Positions 55,901 through 64,000 of a stretch of DNA of 64,000 nt are shown piece by piece. A model generated the notes under the pieces. It was not told the origin of the DNA. It ran no database searches and saw only the letters and a program-made list of their open reading frames with translations. Origin of the DNA: Dipteris shenzhenensis (Eukaryota; Polypodiophyta; Polypodiopsida; Gleicheniales); NCBI GenBank assembly GCA_047967505.1, contig CM106538.1; one strand, given 5' to 3'. Positions within the stretch are counted from its first letter, which is position 1; every line of letters starts with the position of its first letter. The position numbers and the translations under genes are program-made.

Positions 55901-57281
55901 TCTTCAATAGTTGGCTAGGCAAAATGCTAGGTAGACTTAAGTTGCAATGGTCCAAGCCGGTCTAGATTTTTTAGGAGTGTAGAACCACTTCTTTTTATCT
56001 AAAAGATCTATAGGTACATGTGTTGACTAACCCTATAAATGGATTTTGATTCCATCATTACCATCGTGAGGGCCAACTTCAATGCCCATTTTTGGTTAAA
56101 AAAGAACCTCTCATCTCATTGGTTCAAATCATGGTGGCCCCTAGTTTTCAAGGATATATACTATCAATTAAGGATTAGAGATGATCCCTTATCGTTGACA
56201 TTGCCATGCAGGAGTCTTTGATTGTTGGTTGTTATGGTTAACTAGGGGCTTCTTCCATCTACAGTGCTTCCTTCATCATCAGTGATTTCTTTGTCTTCTC
56301 AGAGCTTTCCATCCTTTGCTTGTGCTTTTGCTTTCTTCCACAATCTGCATAGTGATGGCGCTGACACAATTCCATCTCTTCTTTGCCTTGTCTTTCTTAT
56401 CAAGAGAATTAGGTGCTTGATTATGCCGCTTACATATTCGGACTTATAGCAGGCAATTCAAAAGTAGGTCAAGTGTTCTTTTTTTTCTTCTTGCAATGTA
56501 CATGATTTTCCTTCAAATGCTTGTATTTCTACATTGGCACCAGAGGGATCTGGCACAGTAAGGGAAGGACCTTGTGAAGCAGCATTGAGGCATCGTACAA
56601 AGAGTATTCAAGGGAATATAGTGCCATTAGAAGTACACCTAGGACAAAGCAATTGCGGATAGCAATGACAATGGCTAGGGATGCCACTCTAATAATTTTC
56701 ATGAATGAGAAGGTTCCGACGGGGTAGTGTGCACAGTGACAATGGTAGCAAAATCTGCACCAATTACCACTCCCACCAGTAGGCGCTAAATTATAGATAT
56801 CGGGGGGTGGTTCAGTGGAGCAGTAGTAGAGACGAGTATTGCTAAGGGCATAGTCTTTTTTAGTAGAGACTAGTCAGGTAGTAGTTCATTGTGTGGCTTA
56901 AGTTATTGCTATGGCTATAGAGCCGATAACTTGCCCCATCCCGTCTATGTCCAAAATAGTATCGATTGTGGTGGTGACTATATTGTTATCTTGGGAAGAG
57001 TGATTTAGAGGGGTGTGTGTAGTTTCAAATGCAAGTTGCACACCAATTCCCTTCTAGTCTAGAGACACAGGACATGGTGACAGAGTTGCTATCTCAAGTG
57101 GATTCCTTGCAGGCAAAAAAACACGGCAATGCAGGCATAGATGGCATGCTCACAGGAAGATGGAAGGATAGCTCAATCTCTTGGACAATATGCTTTAGGA
57201 TGGAGAGGCTTCTGCAAAGGCAGTTGCATGAAGAGTATGTGTGGTTTATCGATGTAGAGTTACTCCGATGCCGAACTTTCT
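55901..57281. other. Non-genic stretch
   Basis: Probably decayed Ty3 sequence following the integrase remnant, but no motif supports this. Frames are short and without family resemblance. Confidence 0.3.
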
Positions 57282-57475
57282 ATCATCTAACCACATACCT
57301 AACGATAATTTCAGGGCATCTGTTGATTAACATGGATCAGCTAGAAGAGATAGTGGCCACACTACAAGGGGAACTTTTGATCATCTAGCCACATACTTGA
57401 CGACACTTTCAGGTAACGTGTTGATCAAGATGGATTAGCTAGAAGAGATAATGGCCACACTACAAGGGGATGTGC
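57282..57475. repeat. 98-bp tandem duplication
   Basis: ATCATCTAACCACATAC at 57282 and ATCATCTAGCCACATAC at 57380 start two units that both end GGCCACACTACAAGGGG. Confidence 0.85.
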
Positions 57476-59111
57476 AATATGAGTGGACCACACCAGTGGA
57501 GCGCTGTCGACGCACACAATAGTTCCATCGACATGTTGGGGGCCCTTAGAGAACATTCCCACTCAATGCTAGGTGAGCAAAAATGCTATGTTCTGAGAGA
57601 AAGTTGGCAGTGTGCAAGAACGTATCGAATCTACCTCTCAAACCACAATGTCAGATGGATGGGACCTCACCAAGCCTCTCCAGCACCTGGTCATCTTATC
57701 TTATCTTACTATATATTAAGAAGGGAGGAGAGAGCGACAAATAAGCTGATACAGAGATGCTAGTGACACCAGACCTTTTGATTGATCCATCAACACTGGA
57801 GAAGAGGTTCGAATTAGATAGTCCATCTTCATCACCATCTTTGGTGTTAGTTTTGGCAAATATAGATCTGAATGATATAGGAGACCTAGGGATAGGACTA
57901 GAGATAGACTTATTTGGAATGATGGACTCGGTTGAAGATGAAAATCTTGATGTAAATATTAATTCTTGAATCATTTATCATAGAGTATTATATTTTGCAT
58001 AATATAATCCAATACAACACCCCGAACATAGAATGCAATGTTATGAGACATTACTTCTTGTATGTGCATTTGTTGAGCCGTCCCAAACTGTGGTGGGAGG
58101 CACAATTTCCTCGATCTCTGTATGAGAGAGCAAAGCGTGCCACATGTCATGAGGGGAGACTATGCCACATGTTGCAAGGGGATATTGGAGGGAAAAATGC
58201 TACCATTAATTGCCTAAATGCAAGTGGCACCGGCATCACCTTGGGAAAAATGCCACCATTAATCGCTAAACTCACCTTGGGCTACGCTCCATCACCGTCT
58301 CCATTCTACTCTCCGGCCCATCACTTTGTGGAGCTTGAACTCCAAGTTCATGGTCCTCTCGCCTCGCACGGGCATTATTGTTGTTGTTGTGTCCAATGTC
58401 ATGGACCTCCTGCATCGTGCAAAGCTTATCTGACCACCATGAGCTTCTCTGACCACTATGTGCTGTTGCTGCAAGCCTCCATGCATGAGCACTACTATTG
58501 TTGCTCTTGCTATTGCATGAGCACTACGTGTTGTTGCTGCTGCTGTGAGGCTCCATGCGTGAGCAGTGAGCACTACTGTTATTGTTGTTGTGAGGGTCTC
58601 TGAGAGTTTGCGAGACTCCAGCCAGCTCCAAGAAACTGTGCACCTACAAGCCCCACCTTCCAAGTGTACGTGCACCTTTAGCCACCTCCATGACGTGCTT
58701 CTAGGCTGCAACCTCGACGACGACACCTTCTAGACACACCCACTTCCAGGCCTTGTTGTACGTGCATGCCAACCACCTCCAGGCTCCAAACTCCACGGCA
58801 ACCACATTGAAAACCTCTCTACTCCTCAAATGACATCCAAAAACGAAGGCTCTGAGCTCTCTCCTTCTTTTCAAATGACGTCCATTTGAATCGACATAAG
58901 GTACCTTTTTATCCATAGTCTTTTACCCATTGTCCCATCAAGCGTCCTTAGTAGGGTCAAGGGTTCTCTTCTTTGGATGTAAAAGGGTTGAATCCCTTAG
59001 AAGTACATTCAACGTTTTTTTAAATAAAAGAAAACTTTCATGCATTGTTTCTCAAGGGGTTTTTTAAGCATGGGCCAAGGCGATTTTTTGCATGTAATCC
59101 ACTTTTTAACC
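57476..59111. other. Non-genic stretch with GTTGTT-type triplet runs
   Basis: 58375-58600 has many TTG/GCT triplets (TATTGTTGTTGTTGTGTC and similar), giving compositional frames rich in Cys, His and Leu. A short repeat (GAGCACTACTATTGTTG / GAGCACTACTGTTATTG) occurs at about 58487 and 58568. No gene was identified. Confidence 0.35.
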
Positions 59112-59119
59112 CGAGAGAG

Positions 59120-59193
<74 letters not shown>

Positions 59194-59207
59194 GAGTGTG
59201 TGTGTGC
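59112..59207. repeat. Long (GA)n then (GT)n microsatellite
   Basis: A GA run of nearly 80 bp with one interruption (59112-59189) is followed by a short TG run to about 59205. It lies at the left edge of the duplicated block. Confidence 0.95.
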
Positions 59208-59806
59208 TTAGATTAAAAAGTCCCATCAATAATTGAGCCATACAATTAATTCCATCAATTGGATAAAAAGTTAAAAAGAGAAACATATAAGGAAAAAATG
59301 TTTGAGACATCTAAGTTGAAAAATGCAACTAGAGCTTGCAAAAATTTCGATCAAAATTAAGAATTTTTAATAATATTGAGTTTCACAAACATAATATTGA
59401 AAAAAGATGTCGAATCCTCAAGCAGTCTAGGTTCTGAGGTCAGGGTCCACTTACCTACCACCATTCAAACAAACTAGGTGTTAGAACATCATAGTTACGT
59501 TTGGGTAGATAGGTAATTCCTGTTTTCCCTAGCTTCTTATCACTTAACTTAGGAATATAGACAACCATATGGAATCTTAGAAAATTAAAATAACTATTTA
59601 GCCACAAGTGAGGTTTAAGTCACAAGTAGAGTAAGCAACGAATGAGTGCATGGGTTAAGAAGGGATTAGAGGAGGTATGGGACAATTAGTGGGCTTGGTA
59701 TATGGGGTGGTTAAAAAGAAAATGTAAAGGAAATATTTCATGGGGTACATAAAAGAATACTTCATAGTTAGGGAAGTATTCGTGTGTGTGTGTGTGTGTG
59801 TGTGTA
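59207..59806. repeat. Duplicated block, copy 1 (ends in (GT)n)
   Basis: The sequence from TTAGATTAAAAAGTCCCATC through AAAATTTCGATCAAAATTAAG to GTACATAAAAGAATAC is found again at 60665-60791 plus 63432-63872, in the same orientation, with scattered substitutions. Both copies end in a (GT)n tract. It has no coding signal. Confidence 0.88.
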
Positions 59807-60329
59807 TTTCCTATGGCGAGTTCTCCTTGGCATTTTTCCATCTGGACAGTTACTCGCACACAGACATATTGCTTCAGTTGTTTGTCACAGATGCTCGCAC
59901 TCTACTGAATCAATGCTCCACATCTTTTGGTCCTGTCCAAATACTTCTGATCTCATTGCTCTCATCAGACAGAGGCTTCAACAACCATTTCCTACTGTTA
60001 CTTTTGGCAGACTTTTCTGGTTGTTTAGATTTCATCCCCAGAGACAGGGTTTTGATTTATTTTTTGTATGGGTGCGATATTGGACCCTATGGACTTTATG
60101 GATGGATAGAAATCATAGAGTCTTTGGTGATCCACTATTTTCATCCTTTCTTTTTTTCAAACGATCTCTGCAACAATCATTCTACGATTGTTTTCAGATT
60201 CGTTTGATTGATCAGGATGTTTATACAGCCTATAATGAGATCTTTTCTTGAGTAGTAGCTACTTCGTTTTTGAAGCAGCTATGAATGTAATTATTCTATA
60301 GAAATAAAAGATTTCTTCTCACAAAAAAA

Positions 60330-60331
<2 letters not shown>
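59806..60331 (+). mobile_element. LINE 3' fragment (family G) inserted inside (GT)n
   Basis: The sequence jumps from (GT)n (59782-59805) directly into ORF2 tail coding for FLWRVLLGIFPSGQLLAHRH, zf-RVT HIFWSCPNTSDLIAL, FGRLFWLFRFHPQRQG and WVRYWTLWTLWMDRNHRVFG. It ends at a stop (60249-60251), a 3' UTR hairpin (60257-60280), a short poly(A) (60323-60331), and (GT)n again (60332-60366). It is a close relative of the LINE A tail (21345-21868). The open frame suggests a recent insertion. Confidence 0.9.

Positions 60332-60366
<35 letters not shown>
60332..60366. repeat. (GT)n microsatellite on the right of the inserted LINE
   Basis: A pure GT run directly after the LINE poly(A). The left part of the same type of tract is at 59782-59805. 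Confidence 0.95.
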
Positions 60367-60367
<1 letters not shown>

Positions 60368-60664
60368 CCCACCCCCAACCTAGAGGGTAAGACCACATGG
60401 TGGGGAGTAGGCCCACCATGCGGAATTTACTCCCCACCTACTGATAATAAGTGAATAAAAGTGGATCTGTATGATAAGTGTCAAAATGAAAAAATAAAGC
60501 CAATAGTAAATACGTAAACCACTTCTGCAAAATAGATATAAAAGTTAGTAAAAAATAATGTGGATCACAACATGACTAGGGATTATCCATGCTAAAGAAT
60601 TATCCAATGGATGTGAATTAATTGTATGGCACTAGCCTGACCAAAGGCTAGTTGGGATATCAAA

Positions 60665-60791
60665 GTGTGTGTTTAGATTAAAAAGTCCCATCAATAATTG
60701 AGCCATACAACTAATTCCATCAATTGGATAAAAAGTTAAAAAAGAGAAACATATAAGGAAAAAATATTTGAGACATCTAAGTTGAAAAATG
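60665..60791. repeat. Duplicated block, copy 2, left part
   Basis: Matches 59210-59336 and is cut at AAATG by insertion of the gag-only LTR element; it resumes at 63432. Confidence 0.88.
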
Positions 60792-61080
60792 TGTTGGAAC
60801 ACTGAAAGGAAAGAGTAGAGTGGACACAAAATCAGAATACTTGCTTATAGAATGAAGAAAAAAGAGGTCCTTAAGTAGGCACCTCATACAAGGTCACTGA
60901 CATCACTGATGACCTCAAAGCTCCACAATCATCTCCTCAATCTGCTCCTAGATTCACTCAATCATCCTATGTGGCTTTTCCACCACCTAACTGTGCTTGT
61001 GGGCACCTAACTGTGCCTCTAGCACTCACACATAGAAACATAAGGTGTGCCTGAGGCATACACCTTGAGATATCCCAACA
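60792..61080 (-). repeat. Downstream LTR of gag-only element copy 2
   Basis: 289 bp, TG to CA, nearly identical to 63143-63431. Confidence 0.95.
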
Positions 61081-61452
61081 AACCCCCCCTCAAGGAGATG
61101 CCTCAGGCTATGTCAAGGATACATCTAGTCTCATAGTTTCTCATGCCATCTCATGGTGGTCAAGGATAAATCTATGGCTAGGTTCTCATGCTAGCAAGGG
61201 TTCCCTTGGGTCTAAGGTAAACAAAAAGGGATACAGAAAAGACCTTCCAATGGTTATCTCCCCTACATGTACATGCACACAATGTCTGTAGGAGGTACCA
61301 TGGAACAAAACATACACATGGCCTACATCATAAGGTGACCAGAGGTGTTTACACACAACACACAATAATTTATTTTCATTCATTTTGGAGGACTATCCAG
61401 GCTGAGTACCTTGACATAAAAAGAGAGATCTGGAGCATACATAGAGATGTGT

Positions 61453-62283
61453 TTAAAGTGCACAATCTTCAAAGGATGCCTCATCTTGTGGAGGCAAATT
61501 CACTGTAAGTAGATTTGCATTTTCTGTCTTTGCTTTGGCTCTGCAAAACTTCTCACTATGGTTGTTTTTGCCACAGTGCTTGCATGGATTAACTTTGAAG
61601 CAGTCCTTTGAAAGGTGATTTGTCTTTCCACAGTGATTGCAAGGAGAATACTTGCCCTTCTGGAATTTCATAACATAAGCAGTGTCATTGCCTTTCCTTA
61701 ACTCCATATGTCTTTCTTCTTCTTGGAGAGCTGAGATAATGCCTTCAAGGTTTGGATTGGGAAGATTCTTCAAAGTGCTTACAATGTGATCAAAACTTTC
61801 AGGCATACTCTTAAGTAGTACTGCCATAGCATCATCAGGGGTGATAGGAGAGTTGATAGAAGCTAACTGAGTCATAAGACTCCGCATATAGTTGACATGA
61901 GCAGCTAAAGTAGTATCACTTGCCATCTTTAATTCAAAGAAAGAGATTTTAAGTGATAGTTTAGATATGTGAGAGCTTGCACCAAAAATCAAATCTAGCT
62001 TCTGCCATGCTTCCGATGGAGACTCCAAGTCAGATATATGATGTATGTAATCATCACCCAAAGCTAAAGCAATTATACCATATGCTTTTTCTTCTCTTGC
62101 TGGATCCCTTGCCGGTCGTGTCAGAGCTGAAGATTCTCCAGCATTTGAGGCCGTAGAAGAAGCAGTAGGAGTAGGTTTGACAAGTCCCCATAAGTTCTCC
62201 CGCATCAATGCAAATTTTACCTTCATTTGCCATGTATGGAAGCCCTTTCCATTGAACTTCTCAAGATTATATAAAGTAGCCAT
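61453..62283 (-). CDS. Intact Copia-type gag (capsid-nucleocapsid) of the gag-only element
   Basis: ATG at 62283 opens MATLYNLEKFNGKGFHTWQM, the usual Copia gag start; the frame also extends upstream to an ATG at 62424, but the related gag at 5472 starts at the equivalent of 62283. The UBN2-type capsid region includes GDDYIHHISDLESPSEAW, LKISFFELKM and DDAMAVLLKSMPESFDHIV. Two CCHC knuckles, CNHCGKTNHLSKDC and CKHCGKNNHSEKFC, bind the RNA. 276 residues. The protein would form virus-like particles that package the element RNA; polymerase must come from an autonomous partner. No protease is encoded. Confidence 0.9.
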   Translation of the reverse strand: MATLYNLEKFNGKGFHTWQMKVKFALMRENLWGLVKPTPTASSTASNAGESSALTRPARDPAREEKAYGIIALALGDDYIHHISDLESPSEAWQKLDLIFGASSHISKLSLKISFFELKMASDTTLAAHVNYMRSLMTQLASINSPITPDDAMAVLLKSMPESFDHIVSTLKNLPNPNLEGIISALQEEERHMELRKGNDTAYVMKFQKGKYSPCNHCGKTNHLSKDCFKVNPCKHCGKNNHSEKFCRAKAKTENANLLTVNLPPQDEASFEDCAL

Positions 62284-63142
62284 GAGAGGGTCTAATCCAG
62301 ATATTGGGCAGTGTCTATCTCTCTTACAAGGCAAAAAGAACTGAAATACTTCCAAAGTATAGGCACTTGATGTAGCAAATAGTAGTGTGACTAGTTTTTC
62401 AAACAATGATGCTACTTTTTGCATGCTTCATAGAAGTGAATGAAATAAACACTTTCCAATCACAACCAAGTCTAGCAAGTCAAAACAAAACTGAAGCAAC
62501 ACTTGTAGTGAAGTTATTGAAAACTTCAAAAGACCAGAAATGCTAGAGTAGCATTTTATGTAGCATCATTTTCAAAAGTATGTCAAAACTGTCAAAACTA
62601 GAGAGCTGAACTTGGAGGGCTTGTAGCTCACTCTTCAAAGCAAAGAAAAGAGGGCTTTCTGAATCAAAAGAAAGCTCATATACCAGAGAGGGTCCAGCAC
62701 AGAGGTTGGACGAAATGGTGCGCACTTTTGCCCGGGAGAGTTGCTACAGGCTGAAACTGAGTTTTGACGATTTCTCCCTCGTTACTGAACCAAATGACTT
62801 GAAAAATGGCTCAAAATCTTCGTCTTGAGGTCGCCCATCTACTCCTAAGAGGGCTCAGGCAATGGCGGAGCAGGCAGGGAGTATTGAGCAACAGAAGAAA
62901 TTCGCTGTTTGGAGAATGGCAGCCACCACAGACGTTTTTTCTTCAATTGCTTGCAGGTGGAAGTTCGTCCATACTAGAGGAGTTTTCAGCTCAGAGGGTT
63001 TGGGCAATGGTCGTTTGTAGGCGGAGAACCAAGCTCTCTAAGATTTTGGGAAGAAGGAGGAAGATGGGGAAGAAGAAGATGAAGAAGAAGATGATGATGT
63101 GGCAGAAATGGGCTCAAGGGGGATCAAATGGCTCTGATACCA

Positions 63143-63431
63143 TGTTGGAACACTGAAAGGAAAGAGTAGAGTGGACACAAAATCAGAATACTTGCTTATA
63201 GAATGAAGAAAAAAGAGGTCCTTAAGTAGGCACCTCATACAAGGTCACTGACATCACTGATGACCTCAAAGCTCCACAATCATCTCCTCAATCTGCTCCT
63301 AGATTCACTCAATCATCCTATGTGGCTTTTCCACCACCTAACTGTGCTTGTGGGCACCTAACTGTGCCTCTAGCACTCACACATAGAAACATAAGGTGTG
63401 CCTAAGGCATACACCTTGAGATATCCCAACA
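63143..63431 (-). repeat. Upstream LTR of gag-only element copy 2
   Basis: 289 bp, adjoining the primer-binding site complement GCTCTGATACCA (63131-63142). One substitution relative to the partner LTR. Confidence 0.95.
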
Positions 63432-63872
63432 AAATGCAACTAGAGTTTGCAAAAATTTCGATCAAAATTAAGAATTATTAATAATATTGAGTTTCACAAA
63501 CATAATATTGAAAAAAGATATCGAATCCTTAGGCAATCCAAGTTCCGAGGTCGCGGTCTACTTACCTACCACCATCCAAACGAACTAGGTGTTAGAACAT
63601 CATAGTTATGTTTGGGTAGACAGGTAATGCCTATTTTCCCTGGCTCGTTATCGCTTTACCTAGGAATATAGACAACCATATGGATTCTTAGAAAATAAAA
63701 AAAACAATTTAGCCACAAGTGAAGTTTAAGTCACAAGTGGAGTAAGGAGCAAATGAGTGCATGGTCTAAGAAGGGATTAGAGGAGGTATGGGACGATTAG
63801 TGGGGTTGGTATGTGGGGTGGTTAAAAAGAAAATGTAAATGAAAGATTTCACAAGGGTACATAAAAGAATAT
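63432..63872. repeat. Duplicated block, copy 2, right part
   Basis: Continues the match to 59332-59760 from CAACTAGAGTTTGC to GTACATAAAAGAATA, ending at (GT)n (63873-63898), here not interrupted by a LINE. Confidence 0.88.
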
Positions 63873-63898
63873 TGTGTGTGTGTGTGTGTGTGTGTGTC
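63873..63898. repeat. (GT)n microsatellite, uninterrupted counterpart of the LINE-occupied tract
   Basis: Ends duplicated copy 2 where copy 1 has (GT)n-LINE-(GT)n. The last 100 bp of the window hold CACAC-rich sequence and nothing else recognisable. Confidence 0.95.
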
Positions 63899-64000
63899 AC
63901 ATTCACACATCTCGCATGGTTTTTGCATTCACACACAAACTTTAAATATACATATGTTTATAATCTTCACACACAAGTCTATCTACCTATTTATCTAATA

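Larger units (their letters stand above)
60792..63431 (-). mobile_element. Gag-only LTR retroelement (TR-GAG type), copy 2, very young
   Basis: Two 289-bp LTRs (60792-61080 and 63143-63431) start TGTTGGAACACTGAAAGG and end GATATCCCAACA; I found one difference between them (CCTGAGGC against CCTAAGGC). The target duplication is AAATG (60787-60791 and 63432-63436). On the minus strand the primer site TGGTATCAGAGCC follows the upstream LTR, and a polypurine tract (complement of 61083-61093) precedes the downstream one. The interior has an intact gag but no protease, integrase, RT or RNase H. Confidence 0.92.

Noticed and set aside
1-64000. CRISPR arrays, rRNA, tRNA genes and bacterial operons
   Set aside because: None seen. 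The direct repeats present are tandem duplications, LTRs or microsatellites, without regular unique spacers; I found no tRNA-like cloverleaf by eye, though this is not a proper scan.

Overview
The window reads as nuclear DNA of a land plant with a large, transposon-packed genome. The evidence is introns with GT-AG borders, plant-type Copia and Ty3 fragments, L1-type LINEs with a plant zf-RVT tail, and a plant class-B acid phosphatase. A fern or another seed-free plant is possible, but nothing here proves the species. Only two intact host-type gene models are visible: a four-exon MULE transposase gene (complement 38055-41764) and a three-exon secreted acid phosphatase (46638-47626). Almost all the rest is layers of retroelements.

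Layout. 1-2143: two minus-strand LINE pieces ending in (AC)n. 2330-3240: degenerate tandem repeat. 3252-6735: gag-only LTR element (TR-GAG type) with a LINE nested in one LTR. 6736-10384: fragments of LINE, gag-like and Copia sequence with short tandem duplications. 10385-19569: two tandem copies of one LINE lineage (family C), each lying between pyrimidine or GT microsatellites. 19570-36430: a cluster of a second LINE lineage (family G) with members A, an inverted arm, B, C and D, joined through poly(A)-(GT)n or direct contacts. It includes a head-to-head inverted repeat and a captured retropepsin. 36431-43310: MULE gene, then a polypyrimidine minisatellite and nested GC-rich palindromes. 46638-47626: acid phosphatase. 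49290-55089: LINE scrap and a nearly intact Copia element. 55490-55900: Ty3 integrase scrap. 59112-63898: a duplicated block of about 0.6 kb. One copy ends at a LINE inserted inside (GT)n; the other is split by a very young gag-only LTR element.

The most notable signal is in family C. In both diverged copies, ORF1 and ORF2 share one frame, separated by a single UGA, and ORF2 has no in-frame AUG before its endonuclease domain. Seven or eight bases after the UGA is a 14-nt segment exactly complementary to a segment in the 3' UTR about 4 kb downstream. One base pair in it changes in a compensatory way between the copies. This resembles the long-range RNA pairing that drives stop-codon readthrough in some plant RNA viruses and suggests a LINE that makes its polymerase by regulated readthrough. 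A second strong pattern is that both LINE lineages sit at or inside dinucleotide microsatellites.
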